NCBI RefSeq assembly: GCF_004114935.1
Contig: NZ_CP022221.1
Span: 7,213,001 to 7,277,000 of the forward strand
From: Bradyrhizobium zhanjiangense
Lineage (GTDB): Bacteria; Pseudomonadota; Alphaproteobacteria; Rhizobiales; Xanthobacteraceae
Reading direction: 5' to 3'
DNA: 64,000 bases
The notes beneath the pieces were generated by a model. It did no database searches and was not told where the DNA came from. It saw only the letters and a list, made by a program, of their open reading frames with translations. This document shows positions 52,055 through 60,968 of this stretch, one piece after another (within the stretch, counting starts at the first letter, position 1; every line of letters begins with the position of its first letter). The translations under genes were made by a program, and so were the position numbers.

Positions 52055-52423
52055 ATGGAATCGAATCTTGAGAACGTAGCACCTCACGCCCCTCTCCGAC
52101 TTTCAATTGCAGCAAAGTTAGCCTTTCCCGACGGATCAATGACCGAATCGGGCCTGCGGCGCGAGGCTAAGCGCGGTCGGCTGCAAGTGGAGCGTATTTC
52201 GGGCAAAGACTACACCACCCTGGAAGCCATTAATGAAATGAGGAAACTATGCCGCGTCCAAGCAAGGGAGCTCGGCTCTACAAACGTAAGCCCAGATATA
52301 GAGACGGTAAGGTCGTCCACCAAGCCGTCTGGATCATCAAAGACGGCGATCGCCATATCGCCACAGGATGCGTTGCGAGCACGTCTGAAAAAAAGCCGCC
52401 AGCAAAAGCAGAGCAAGCGCTAG
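52055..52423 (+). CDS. Small excisionase-like protein
   Basis: A 122-residue protein with a winged-helix-like first half (LRLSIAAKLAFPDGSMTESG, then LRREAKRGRLQVERISGKDY), which is the style of recombination directionality factors next to integrases. The second half is low-complexity and overlaps the integrase start by 175 bp in another frame, an unusually long overlap. It lies directly upstream of int, as expected for xis. Confidence 0.6.
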   Translation: MESNLENVAPHAPLRLSIAAKLAFPDGSMTESGLRREAKRGRLQVERISGKDYTTLEAINEMRKLCRVQARELGSTNVSPDIETVRSSTKPSGSSKTAIAISPQDALRARLKKSRQQKQSKR

Positions 52424-53529
52424 CGGACTACATTGCTCGTAAGTATCAACCCGAACGGCGCCGCCAAGACATTGAGGACATCGATTGTGCTGATGTCCTC
52501 TCGATTTATCTGACCGACATTGGCGAGCCCGGCGATCAGTTCGAGATCGAGGCCCGAATTGAGCGGCTCAACGAGTATTGGGGTGGCAAGAAGCTGGCGC
52601 AGGTTAATGCCCAGACTTGTGCAGGCTACACCAAGCATCGTGGCAGTCCGGGTGGTGCTCGCCGCGACCTTGAGACACTGCGCGCCGCGATCAATCACCA
52701 CGCAAAGGAAGGCTTTCACCGCGGCTTAGTGCGAGTGTCGCTCCCTCCCAAAGGCGAGGCACGCGACCGATGGCTGACTCGCAAGGAGGCCGCAGCGTTG
52801 CTTTGGCATTGTTGGAGGTATCGCGAGAAGCAGACGATCCACTCGGGAACGTCGAAGGGCGGCCCGATCGCCACGAACCGAAGGCCTCTGCGTCATATCG
52901 CGCGGTTCATCCTGATCGGCCTGTACACCGGCACGCGAGCAGGCGCGATCGCGTCGGCGTCGCCCTATGCGATAACTGGGCGCTCGTACGTGGATATGGA
53001 GCGCGGCATTTTTTATCGTAAGGCCATTGGCAAGCGCGCGACAAAGAAGCGACAGACGCCAGCCCCAATCCCGCCTCGGCTGCTCACCCACCTTCGGCGT
53101 TGGTGGAACCGTAAGCTGATCGCAGAGTGCTTTGTTGAGTTCAACGGCAAGCCGGTAGCTTCGGTGAAAAAGGGCTTCAAGACCGCCGTAGGGCTTGCCC
53201 GCCTGCCTGGGAGGGTCACACCCCACACCCTACGCCACACCGCTGCGACGTGGCTCATGCAGCGTGGCGTGCCAATCTGGGAGGCGGCAGGGTTCCTGGG
53301 AATGTCACCCGAGGTCCTGCAGGACACCTATGGCCATCACCACCCGGACTTCCTCCAGGGGGCGGCCGCGGCCATCGGCCAAAAGAGCCGATACGTTTCG
53401 GTGGCCGAAACGGTGGTCAACTTGACCGAGGATCGAAATCAGAAGAAAAAGCCTAATGATTTCTGGTCGGAGTGGCAGGATTCGAACCTGCGACCCCTGC
53501 GTCCCGAACGCAGTGCTCTACCGGGCTGA
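52249..53529 (+). CDS. int: Tyrosine integrase of the genomic island
   Basis: A 426-residue phage-type integrase: N-terminal arm-binding part (MPRPSKGARLYKRKPRYRDG), a core-binding SAM-like segment (~110-150), then the catalytic domain with Arg in YTGTRAGAI, the box HTLRHTAATW, and Tyr in LQDTYGHHHPDF. It lies against a tRNA-Pro gene; its last ~20 residues (WQDSNLRPLRPERSALPG) are encoded by the tRNA gene itself on the opposite strand, the usual sign of integration into a tRNA 3' end. It would excise or insert the island at that attachment site. Confidence 0.92.
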   Translation: MPRPSKGARLYKRKPRYRDGKVVHQAVWIIKDGDRHIATGCVASTSEKKPPAKAEQALADYIARKYQPERRRQDIEDIDCADVLSIYLTDIGEPGDQFEIEARIERLNEYWGGKKLAQVNAQTCAGYTKHRGSPGGARRDLETLRAAINHHAKEGFHRGLVRVSLPPKGEARDRWLTRKEAAALLWHCWRYREKQTIHSGTSKGGPIATNRRPLRHIARFILIGLYTGTRAGAIASASPYAITGRSYVDMERGIFYRKAIGKRATKKRQTPAPIPPRLLTHLRRWWNRKLIAECFVEFNGKPVASVKKGFKTAVGLARLPGRVTPHTLRHTAATWLMQRGVPIWEAAGFLGMSPEVLQDTYGHHHPDFLQGAAAAIGQKSRYVSVAETVVNLTEDRNQKKKPNDFWSEWQDSNLRPLRPERSALPG

Positions 53530-53540
53530 GCCACACTCCG
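53464..53540 (-). tRNA. tRNA-Pro (CGG anticodon)
   Basis: Minus-strand sequence folds as a tRNA: acceptor CGGAGTG, D-arm with GCTCAGCCCGGTAGAGC, anticodon stem CTGCG with loop TTCGGGA (anticodon CGG, proline), T-arm GGTTCGAATCC, closing CACTCCG, discriminator A and encoded CCA. Its 3' end faces the island and the integrase gene reads into it, so it is the probable attachment site (attR or attL). Confidence 0.95.
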
Positions 53541-53608
53541 ACAAGAAGGCGGCTTATAGCGTCGGGTTTCGCGCACCGCAAGCGGCCGAGTTGAGGAATT
53601 TTATCCCT

Positions 53609-54598
53609 GTGAAAACGGGTCTTGAAACGCTGATTTTACCGGCCGGAGAGGCTGCCGCCGCGGCCGCGGCCCGGGCGCTCGCGGCCGGTGGGCTGGTCGC
53701 GTTTCCGACCGAGACGGTCTATGGGCTCGGGGCGGATGCCGCCAATGCCGCCGCGATCGCCCATCTCTACGCCGCCAAGGGGCGGCCCGCGTTCAATCCG
53801 CTGATCGCCCATGTCGCGGACGTTGCCGCCGCGCGGCAGATCGGCCGGTTCGATGCACGCGCCCTGAAGCTCGCGGAGGCGTTCTGGCCGGGGCCGCTGA
53901 CGCTGGTGGTGCCGAAGACGGACGACTGCCCGGTGGCCGATCTCGCCACCGCCGGCCTCGACACGGTCGCGATCCGCATCCCCGCCCATCCGGTGGCGCA
54001 GGCGATCCTGCGCGCTTTTGGCGGGGCGGTGGTGGCGCCGTCCGCAAACATCTCCGGCCATGTCTCGCCGACGTTGGCCGCCCATGTCGAAAGCGACCTT
54101 GCGGGGCGGATCGATCTGATCGTTGACGGCGGCTCCGTCGAGGTCGGCGTCGAATCGACAATTGTCGGCTGCTTCGAGACCTTGATGCTGCTCCGCCCTG
54201 GCGGGCTGTCGCGTGAGCGAATCGAGGCCGTGCTCGGCGCGCCCTTGGCGCGGCCGCCCGCGGAGGCCGAGAGCGAGGACAGCCAGCCGCTGGCGCCGGG
54301 CATGCTGGCCTCGCACTATGCGCCGCGCGCGGCCGTACGGCTCAATGCGCACGAGGTGGCACCGGGCGAAGCGCTGCTGGCATTCGGCCCGGCGCGCCTT
54401 TCCGGCGTTGATGCCGCCGCCGCTGTCATGAATTTGTCGCCCGCCGGTGATCTCGATGAAGCCGCTGCCAATCTGTTCGGCTATCTTCGCGCCCTCGATG
54501 CCAGAGGGCCACGTGCGATCGCCGTGATGGCGATCCCCGAAGAAGGACTCGGCGAAGCGATCAACGACCGGCTGCGCCGGGCTGCGGTTGCGCGATAA
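53609..54598 (+). CDS. L-threonylcarbamoyladenylate synthase (Sua5/TsaC)
   Basis: A 329-residue Sua5-type enzyme that makes threonylcarbamoyl-AMP from Thr, bicarbonate and ATP for the t6A modification of tRNAs decoding ANN codons. The N-terminal YrdC domain shows GGLVAFPTETVYGLGADA, KGRPAFNPLI, AFWPGPLTLVV, RIPAHPVAQ and APSANISGHVSPT. A C-terminal Sua5 domain begins after PGMLASHYAPRA. The start is GTG at 53609, preceded by GAGGAA; upstream sequence belongs to the tRNA. It is the first core gene beyond the island. Confidence 0.92.
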   Translation: MKTGLETLILPAGEAAAAAAARALAAGGLVAFPTETVYGLGADAANAAAIAHLYAAKGRPAFNPLIAHVADVAAARQIGRFDARALKLAEAFWPGPLTLVVPKTDDCPVADLATAGLDTVAIRIPAHPVAQAILRAFGGAVVAPSANISGHVSPTLAAHVESDLAGRIDLIVDGGSVEVGVESTIVGCFETLMLLRPGGLSRERIEAVLGAPLARPPAEAESEDSQPLAPGMLASHYAPRAAVRLNAHEVAPGEALLAFGPARLSGVDAAAAVMNLSPAGDLDEAAANLFGYLRALDARGPRAIAVMAIPEEGLGEAINDRLRRAAVAR

Positions 54599-54621
54599 GA
54601 AGCTTGAGAAGAGACAACACC

Positions 54622-56049
54622 ATGAACGTCAATCAATCCGCCACCCCGCCGCTTGCGCCCGAGTTGATCGAACAATTTCGCAAGATCGTCGGCGAGCGCC
54701 ACGCGATCACCGATGCCGCAGACATCGAGGCTTACGTCACCGAGGAGCGCAATCTGTTTCACGGCCGCTCGCCGCTGGTGCTGCGTCCGGGCTCGACGGC
54801 TGAAGTCTCGGAGATCTGCAAGCTCGCCTCCGCGCACAGGATCGCGCTGGTGCCGCAGGGCGGCAATACCGGCCTCGTCGGCGGGCAGACGCCGCACAAT
54901 GGCGAAGTCGTGGTGTCGTTGCGCCGGCTCGACAAGATCCGCGAGGTCGACACCGCCTCCAACACCATGACCTGCGAGGCCGGCGTCGTGCTGCAAATCG
55001 CGCAGCAGAAGGCGTCCGACGTAGACCGGCTGTTCCCGCTCTCGCTCGGCGCGGAAGGCAGCTGCACCATCGGCGGCAATCTCTCGACCAATGCCGGCGG
55101 CACCGCCGCGCTCGCCTATGGCGTCGCGCGCGAGATGGCGCTGGGGTTGGAGGTGGTACTGGCCGACGGGCGCGTGCTGAACGTGCTGTCGAAGCTGAAG
55201 AAGGACAACACCGGCTACAACCTGCACAACCTCTTCATCGGCGCGGAAGGCACGCTCGGCATCATCACGGCGGCGACTTTGAAACTGTTTCCGAAGCCGC
55301 GGGCGGTCGAAACGGCCTTCGTCGGGCTGAAGTCGCCGGCGGCGGCGCTCAAACTGCTCACGATCGCGCAGAGCGAGGCCGCCAATGTGCTGACGAGTTT
55401 CGAGCTGTTGTCGCAGATGGCGGTCGATTTCTCGATCCGCCACGGCATCGACGTGCGCGATCCGCTCGCAGAAAAGCATCCCTGGTACGTGCTGATGGAA
55501 TTGTCCTCTCCGAGCGAGGATGCGCGCACGCCGCTGGAGACGATCCTGACCCGCGCCATGGAAGAGGAGATCGTCGACGATGCCGTGATCGCGGCCAACC
55601 TCACCCAGCGCGCCGGCTTCTGGAAGCTGCGCGACGAGATGTCGGCGGCACAGAAGCCGGAAGGCGGCTCGATCAAGCACGACATCTCCGTGCCCGTCGC
55701 CGCCGTGCCCGCCTTCATCGCCGAGGCCGATGCTGCCGTGGTGAAGCTGATCCCCGGCGCGCGGCCGGTGCCGTTCGGCCATCTCGGCGACGGCAATCTG
55801 CACTACAATGTCAGCCAGCCGGTCGGCGTCAACAGTGCGGACTTCCTCGCCCGCTGGCACGAGATGAACGCGGTCGTGTTCGAGATCGTGCTGCGCATGG
55901 GTGGCTCGATCTCGGCCGAGCACGGCATCGGCGTGCTCAAGCGCGACGAGCTGCCCGAGGTAAAGGACAAGACCGCGATCGAGCTGATGCGGTCGATCAA
56001 GGCGATGCTCGATCCGCTGGGAATCATGAATCCGGGGAAGGTGCTGTGA
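54622..56049 (+). CDS. FAD-binding oxidoreductase (D-2-hydroxyacid dehydrogenase / GlcD-like)
   Basis: A 475-residue flavoprotein of the VAO/GlcD family. The FAD-binding PCMH domain (~40-215) contains LVPQGGNTGLVGGQTP and SLGAEGSCTIGGNLSTNAGG. The C-terminal oxidase domain includes FGHLGDGNLHYN and SISAEHGIGVLK. Relatives oxidise D-lactate, glycolate or D-2-hydroxyglutarate. It begins 23 bp after the sua5-type gene and overlaps the GNAT gene by 4 bp. Confidence 0.9.
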   Translation: MNVNQSATPPLAPELIEQFRKIVGERHAITDAADIEAYVTEERNLFHGRSPLVLRPGSTAEVSEICKLASAHRIALVPQGGNTGLVGGQTPHNGEVVVSLRRLDKIREVDTASNTMTCEAGVVLQIAQQKASDVDRLFPLSLGAEGSCTIGGNLSTNAGGTAALAYGVAREMALGLEVVLADGRVLNVLSKLKKDNTGYNLHNLFIGAEGTLGIITAATLKLFPKPRAVETAFVGLKSPAAALKLLTIAQSEAANVLTSFELLSQMAVDFSIRHGIDVRDPLAEKHPWYVLMELSSPSEDARTPLETILTRAMEEEIVDDAVIAANLTQRAGFWKLRDEMSAAQKPEGGSIKHDISVPVAAVPAFIAEADAAVVKLIPGARPVPFGHLGDGNLHYNVSQPVGVNSADFLARWHEMNAVVFEIVLRMGGSISAEHGIGVLKRDELPEVKDKTAIELMRSIKAMLDPLGIMNPGKVL

Positions 56050-56489
56050 GCGCCCTTACGATCGATGCCATCACGGATGCCGACATCGAGCCCGTCGTCG
56101 CGCTGTGGCAGCGCTGCGGCCTGACCCGGCCCTGGAACGATCCGCATGCCGACATCGCGCTGGCGCGGCGCCGCGACAATTCCACCGTGCTGCTCGGCCG
56201 CGACAATGGCGCGACCGTCGCCACAATCATGGTCGGCCATGACGGCCATCGCGGCTGGGTCTATTACGTCGCCGTCGATCCCGACCGCCAGAAGCGCGGC
56301 TACGGCCGCGTCATCATGACAGCGGCCGAGGACTGGCTGCGCGCGGCCGGAATTCTCAAGCTCCAGCTCCTGGTCCGGCGCGAAAACGCGCAGGCCAATG
56401 CGTTCTACCAGTCACTGGGCTTCGAGGAATCCACCTCGGTGATGTTCCAGAAGTGGCTCGACGGCCGCGCCACGACTTCAAGCAACTGA
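56046..56489 (+). CDS. GNAT family N-acetyltransferase
   Basis: A 147-residue acetyltransferase: the acetyl-CoA-binding motif is VDPDRQKRGYGRVIM, followed by LLVRRENAQANAFYQSLGFEE. It resembles the YpeA/RimI-like branch. It starts with a GTG overlapping the stop of the flavoprotein gene (GTGA), so it is translationally coupled. Substrate unknown. Confidence 0.9.
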   Translation: MSALTIDAITDADIEPVVALWQRCGLTRPWNDPHADIALARRRDNSTVLLGRDNGATVATIMVGHDGHRGWVYYVAVDPDRQKRGYGRVIMTAAEDWLRAAGILKLQLLVRRENAQANAFYQSLGFEESTSVMFQKWLDGRATTSSN

Positions 56490-56498
56490 GATCGAGCC

Positions 56499-57080
56499 AT
56501 GACCATTTCCGACCGTGTCCGCATCAAGGACGTCCGCGTGCTCTCCGACAATTGGACTCCCCTGAAGAACACCACGCTCGAGTACCGGCGCGCCAATGGC
56601 GAGTGGCAGACGCAGCACCGCGAGACCTATGAGCGCGACAACGCCGCGGCCGTGCTGCCCTACAACCGCGCCCGGCGCACGGTGATCCTGGTGCGCCAGT
56701 TCCGTCTGCCCGCCTATATCCGCGGCTACGACGATCTGCTGATCGAAGCGGCCGCCGGCGTGCTCGACGATGCCGCCCCCGAGGTGCGCATCCGCGCCGA
56801 GGCCGAGGAGGAAACCGGTTATCGCCTGCACGACGTCCACAAGGTGTTCGAGGCCTTCATGAGCCCCGGCGCCATCACCGAGAAGCTGCACTTCTTCGTC
56901 GCCGAATACGAGCCGGAGATGCGGGTCAGCAACGGCGGCGGCCTCGAACATGAGGGCGAGGACATCGAGGTGCTGGAGCTTTCCATCGACGAGGCGCTGG
57001 CGATGATCGCAGACGGCCGCATCATCGACGCCAAGGCGATCATGCTGCTTCAGTATGTGGCACTGCAGGTGTTCAGGTAG
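56499..57080 (+). CDS. Nudix hydrolase (NudK/ADP-ribose pyrophosphatase type)
   Basis: A 193-residue Nudix enzyme. The Nudix box region reads AAAGVLDDAAPEVRIRAEAEEETGYRL: the EEETG core is intact and the usual Arg before Glu is replaced by Ala. The N-terminal strands (VLSDNWTPLKNTTLEYRR) match the GDP-mannose pyrophosphatase NudK group. It likely cleaves a nucleoside diphosphate sugar. Gap to the preceding gene is 9 bp, so it belongs to the same operon. Confidence 0.88.
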   Translation: MTISDRVRIKDVRVLSDNWTPLKNTTLEYRRANGEWQTQHRETYERDNAAAVLPYNRARRTVILVRQFRLPAYIRGYDDLLIEAAAGVLDDAAPEVRIRAEAEEETGYRLHDVHKVFEAFMSPGAITEKLHFFVAEYEPEMRVSNGGGLEHEGEDIEVLELSIDEALAMIADGRIIDAKAIMLLQYVALQVFR

Positions 57081-57084
57081 GTGA

Positions 57085-57254
57085 CGCTCTTCACCCTCCC
57101 CTGGAGGGGAGGGTCGATCGCGCGCAGCGCGAGCGGGGTGGAGTGATCTTTCCACTCGGGCTCTGTTGGATGTGGAGAGACCGTCACCCCACCCCGGCTC
57201 ACATTTCGCTACGCTCCATGTGAGCCGACCCTCCCCCTCCAGGGGAGGGTAAGA
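57085..57254. repeat. REP-like inverted repeat of Bradyrhizobium type
   Basis: An outer inverted pair (ACCCTCCCCTGGAGGGGAGG near 57095, and its inverse near 57230-57252) encloses GC-rich smaller hairpins (GCGCGCAGCGCGAGC; CTCACATTTCGCTACGC). It lies between two genes and is probably an exported-transcript-stabilising or transposable palindromic unit. Confidence 0.75.
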
Positions 57255-57369
57255 GTCCGCGCCGCATCATCCTCATCTGCAATTCTGGCCTGCGCCACCC
57301 CACTCCCCGTTGAGCAACTCGAAAACTATCTCTAGTCTGGGCCCTAACCAAGAACCAGGAGACGCGCCC

Positions 57370-58299
57370 ATGTCCGCTCCGCGCGACGACGAATTTGGCT
57401 TTGCGCCCGACTACGATTCGCCCGTGCCCTACATGCAGCGCACGCGCGACTATTACGCGGCGATCGGCTACACCACGCCTTATCGCTGGGCGCACTACAC
57501 GGAGGCACCGTTCCAGCCGCTGAAGAAGCCATTGGCGCAGTCGCGCGTGACGATCATCACGACCGCGGCGCCGTTCGATCCGGCCAAGGGCGATCAGGGG
57601 CCGGGCGCGGCGTATAATGGCAGCGCGAAATTCTACCAGGTCTATGACGGCGACACGTCGAAAGAGCACGACCTTCGCATCTCGCACATCGGCTACGACC
57701 GCAAGCACACCAGCGCGACCGACAGCGGCACCTGGTTTCCGCTGCCGCAGCTCCTGATGGCCAGCGCCGCTGGCCGCATCGGCGAGGTCGCGCCGCGTTT
57801 CTTCGGCGCACCGACCAACCGCAGCCATCGGGTCACGCTGGATACCGACGCGCCGGAGATCCTGGCGCGCTGTCTTGCCGACAAGGTCGACGTCGCCGTG
57901 CTGGTGCCGAACTGCCCGGTCTGCCACCAGACCACCGCGCTAGTCGCGCGGCACCTGGAGCGGAACGGCATTCCGACCGTGATCATGGGCTGCGCCAAGG
58001 ACATCATCGAGCACGCGGCCGTGCCGCGCTTCCTGTTCTCCGATTTCCCGCTCGGCAATTCCGCCGGCAAGCCACACGACATCGCCTCGCAGGCGCAGAC
58101 GCTCGAGCTCGCGCTAAAACTGCTGGAGACCGCAAGCGGTCCGCAGACGACGATGCAGTCGCCGCTGCGCTGGAGCGAGGATGCCTCCTGGAAGCTCGAC
58201 TACAACAACGTGGCGCAGCTTTCGCCGGAAGAGCTGGCGCGGCGCCGCGCCGAATTCGACAAGCAGAAGGAGATCGCGCGCGGCAACCGCGCCGCCTGA
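57370..58299 (+). CDS. Glycine/sarcosine/betaine reductase B-like protein, Cys variant
   Basis: A 309-residue protein related to GrdB-family subunits. In true GrdB a selenocysteine lies near TUPNC-type sequence; here the corresponding part reads AVLVPNCPVCHQTTALVARH, with CPVC and no selenocysteine. Aerobic proteobacterial relatives have unknown function. The start at 57370 is supported by AGGAGA upstream. It is followed by a CoA-transferase gene 35 bp downstream, with which it may cooperate. Confidence 0.8.
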   Translation: MSAPRDDEFGFAPDYDSPVPYMQRTRDYYAAIGYTTPYRWAHYTEAPFQPLKKPLAQSRVTIITTAAPFDPAKGDQGPGAAYNGSAKFYQVYDGDTSKEHDLRISHIGYDRKHTSATDSGTWFPLPQLLMASAAGRIGEVAPRFFGAPTNRSHRVTLDTDAPEILARCLADKVDVAVLVPNCPVCHQTTALVARHLERNGIPTVIMGCAKDIIEHAAVPRFLFSDFPLGNSAGKPHDIASQAQTLELALKLLETASGPQTTMQSPLRWSEDASWKLDYNNVAQLSPEELARRRAEFDKQKEIARGNRAA

Positions 58300-58334
58300 C
58301 GTCCTCCGATAACGAAGAAAAAGGGGAGAGCGAC

Positions 58335-59528
58335 GTGACGCGACCGTTCGAGGGCGTGAAGATCCTGGACTTCACGCAAGTGCTGGCCGGTCCCTATGCG
58401 AGCTATCAGCTCGCGCTGCTAGGAGCCGACGTCATCAAGGTCGAGCGGCGCGAGGGCGAGGACATGCGCCGCACGCCGCTCAGCCGCGAATGGGCCGAGC
58501 GCGGGCTGGCGCCGGCATTCCAGGCCATCAACGGCAACAAGCGCAGCCTGACGCTCGATCTGCAGAAGCCGGAGGCGATCGCGATCGTGAAGAAGCTCGC
58601 AGAGACCGTCGACGTCGTGATGGAGAATTTCCGCCCCGGCGTGATGGACAAGCTCGGCATCGGCTACGAGGCGCTCTCGGCGATCAATCCGAAGCTGATC
58701 TATTGCGCCGTATCAGGCTTCGGCCAGACCGGCCCGGACCGCTTGCGGCCCGGCTATGACGGCAAGATGCAGGCGCTGTCCGGGATCATGGCGATCACCG
58801 GCCATCCCGAGACGGGACCGACGCGCGCGGGCTTTGCGGTGTGCGACGTGCTGTCGGGCGCGACCGCTGCGTTTGGCGTGTCGAGCGCACTGTATCAGCG
58901 CGACCGCACCGGCAAGGGCCAGCTCATCGACGTCTCCATGCTCGAGGCGACGATGGCGTTTCTGTCAGGGCAGATCGCGGACTGGTCGGTCGCCGGCCAC
59001 CGTCAAACACTTTCGGGCAACCAGGCGGTGAGCCGCAGGACCACGGCCAACCTGTTCAAATGCGGCGACGGCCACATCCTGCTCGCGGTCAACAACGAGA
59101 AGCAGTACCGCGCGCTGATGAGCACACTCGGCCGCGAGGACACGCTGAGTGATCCGCGCTTTGCCGACTGGTTCTCCCGCAACGAGAACGAGGGCGCGCT
59201 CCGCGCCATCATCGAGGAAGCGCTGGCGGCAAGGCCGGCACGCGAATGGGAGACGATCCTGGAAGACGCCGGCGCACCCTGCGCCAGCATTTGGAAGGTC
59301 GAGGAGGTGATCGACCACCCGCAAATCAAGGCACGCGGCGCGATCCAGGAGCTGGACACGCCCTATGGGCGCCTGCGCTTTGCCGGCAGCGGGTTCAAGC
59401 TCGCCCATGGCGGCGGCAAGCTGGACCACATGGCGCCGGAGCTGGGCGCGGATACGGATGCGGTGCTGGGCGAGCTGGGATTCGACGCGGCGGAGATCGC
59501 AGCGCTGCGGGCAAGGGAGATTGTGTGA
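58335..59528 (+). CDS. CaiB/BaiF family CoA-transferase
   Basis: A 397-residue class III CoA-transferase: FEGVKILDFTQVLAGPYAS, VIKVERREGEDMRR, NKRSLTLDLQKPEA, VVMENFRPGVMDKLGIGYE, and GQLIDVSMLEATM. These enzymes move CoA between carboxylic acids through an Asp-bound intermediate, and the conserved DxxxR region is present. GTG start at 58335 with GGGGAGAG upstream. Substrate unknown. Confidence 0.9.
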   Translation: MTRPFEGVKILDFTQVLAGPYASYQLALLGADVIKVERREGEDMRRTPLSREWAERGLAPAFQAINGNKRSLTLDLQKPEAIAIVKKLAETVDVVMENFRPGVMDKLGIGYEALSAINPKLIYCAVSGFGQTGPDRLRPGYDGKMQALSGIMAITGHPETGPTRAGFAVCDVLSGATAAFGVSSALYQRDRTGKGQLIDVSMLEATMAFLSGQIADWSVAGHRQTLSGNQAVSRRTTANLFKCGDGHILLAVNNEKQYRALMSTLGREDTLSDPRFADWFSRNENEGALRAIIEEALAARPAREWETILEDAGAPCASIWKVEEVIDHPQIKARGAIQELDTPYGRLRFAGSGFKLAHGGGKLDHMAPELGADTDAVLGELGFDAAEIAALRAREIV

Positions 59529-59538
59529 AACACCGCTG

Positions 59539-59633
59539 CCGTAGGGTGGGCAAAGGCGCAACGCGCCGTGCCCACCACCTATCGATTGCTTGGCGCACGA
59601 TGGTGGGCACGCTTCGCTTTGCCCACCCTACGG
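59539..59633. repeat. REP-like palindrome (CCGTAGGGTGGGCAAAG type)
   Basis: CCGTAGGGTGGGCAAAG at 59539 is matched inversely by CTTTGCCCACCCTACGG ending at 59633, with inner GTGCCCACC/GGTGGGCAC. A very common intergenic palindrome in Bradyrhizobium; here it ends between convergent genes. Confidence 0.8.
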
Positions 59634-59642
59634 CATCGGCGA

Positions 59643-60401
59643 TCAGAACAACGACCCCTGCCCGTCATCCACCGAGGTAACCGCAGCCTTCCGCGCCACC
59701 TTCTTCGGCTTCACCACCTCCGCCGCCATCTCCTCCGCACTGATCTGCAGCAGCAACTGCTCGTCGTCATTGGCGACGCGGTTGACGCGGGTGGAGACCG
59801 GATGCCAGGCGAACTCGCCGATGCGCGGGGCGGCCATCAGCGGCAGGATCGCGTCGATTTCGTCGCTGCGGCAGTCGAGCCAGCGCTCGAAATCGCGCGG
59901 GCCGATGGTGACGGGCACGCGGTCATGCAGTGCGGCGAGATCCTCGCCCGCCGCCGCCGTGACGATCGCGACCGTGTCGAGTTCCTCGCCGTTCGGCCCG
60001 ACCCATGTCTCGAACACCGCAGCAAAGCCGAGCGGCGCGCCGTCGGCGCGATGGATGAAGAAGGGCTGCTTGCGGCCACCCTCCGCCTTCCACTCGTAAT
60101 AGCCGTCCGCCGGGATCAGGCCGCGCCGGCGGCGAATCGCCTTTTTGAAGGCGGGCTTCTCCAGCACCGTCTCGGAGCGGGCGTTGATCAGGAGCGTAAA
60201 TCCGCGGGGGTCCTTGACCCAGCTCGGCAGCAGGCCCCAACGCATCAGGCGGAAATGGCGTGCGTCGTTCTCGATCAGCACGACCGGAATCGGCTGCGTC
60301 GGGGCGACGTTGTACCGAGGCGGGAAATTCGGCTGCTCGACATAGCCGAACAGTTGCCGCAAAGCCGCGGGGGCCGAAGTTATGACGAAGCGTCCACACA
60401 T
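59643..60401 (-). CDS. SOS response-associated peptidase (SRAP/YedK/HMCES family)
   Basis: A 252-residue SRAP protein that forms a covalent crosslink with abasic sites in single-stranded DNA through Cys2 (MCGRFVITS). The conserved parts are all visible: RYNVAPTQPIPVV, RWGLLPSW, INARSETVLEKPAF, ADGYYEWK, and LAALHDRVPV with the catalytic histidine. Length is normal. It is divergent from the gene at 60465. Confidence 0.92.
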   Translation of the reverse strand: MCGRFVITSAPAALRQLFGYVEQPNFPPRYNVAPTQPIPVVLIENDARHFRLMRWGLLPSWVKDPRGFTLLINARSETVLEKPAFKKAIRRRRGLIPADGYYEWKAEGGRKQPFFIHRADGAPLGFAAVFETWVGPNGEELDTVAIVTAAAGEDLAALHDRVPVTIGPRDFERWLDCRSDEIDAILPLMAAPRIGEFAWHPVSTRVNRVANDDEQLLLQISAEEMAAEVVKPKKVARKAAVTSVDDGQGSLF

Positions 60402-60464
60402 CCTGGGGTATCTATATAGGGTCCGTTCAGGTCCTTTTAACCCCGAACGTTAACACTGCGGCCG

Positions 60465-60965
60465 ATGAGCTCAACGGTCTCCCAACCCGCGCGGACGCAT
60501 GTACAGACGGGCCCCGAGGCCGCCGCCTGGGCCGAGCGGCTGCGCGTCGCCAACATCAATCCGCGGACCGGGCTTGCCACCGACTATCTCAACCATTTCA
60601 ATGAAGCCGTGATGCTGCTGGAAATGGTCCCCGACATGCCGGAATGCGCGGAAGATTTTCTGACCTGGACGCCACTGTCCTATGCCGAGCATTTCACCGC
60701 GTCGAATTTCAGGGCGCGCGACCTCGCCATCGAGGCCTATGAGAAGGCCGATCCCAACGTGCGCGCCCAGTTCGACCACATCACGGATACCATGACGTCG
60801 ATCCTGACCGCGGTCGGCTCGGCCATGCGCGAGGTCGAGAAGGACACGACGCGCGTCCGGCTCGCCGAGCAGGCCACGGCCTGGGTCAAGCCGCTGATCG
60901 CGGCCTGCGGCGGCATCATCAATGGCGGCGCCGAAGCCGACATCGACACCATCATGGCGAACTGA
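60465..60965 (+). CDS. Hypothetical protein, 166 aa
   Basis: A conserved-looking alphaproteobacterial protein (NINPRTGLATDYLNHFNEAV, SYAEHFTASNFRARDLAIEAY) with helical content and no known domain. It is followed after 3 bp by a Nudix hydrolase gene, so the two are co-transcribed. Probably soluble; function unknown. Confidence 0.75.
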   Translation: MSSTVSQPARTHVQTGPEAAAWAERLRVANINPRTGLATDYLNHFNEAVMLLEMVPDMPECAEDFLTWTPLSYAEHFTASNFRARDLAIEAYEKADPNVRAQFDHITDTMTSILTAVGSAMREVEKDTTRVRLAEQATAWVKPLIAACGGIINGGAEADIDTIMAN

Positions 60966-60968
60966 GCC

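Noticed and set aside
1..53463. CRISPR array.
   Set aside because: The 38-bp periodic units at 22.1 and 38.3 kb have only two to three copies, their sequence between the arms is conserved rather than spacer-like, and no cas gene is present.
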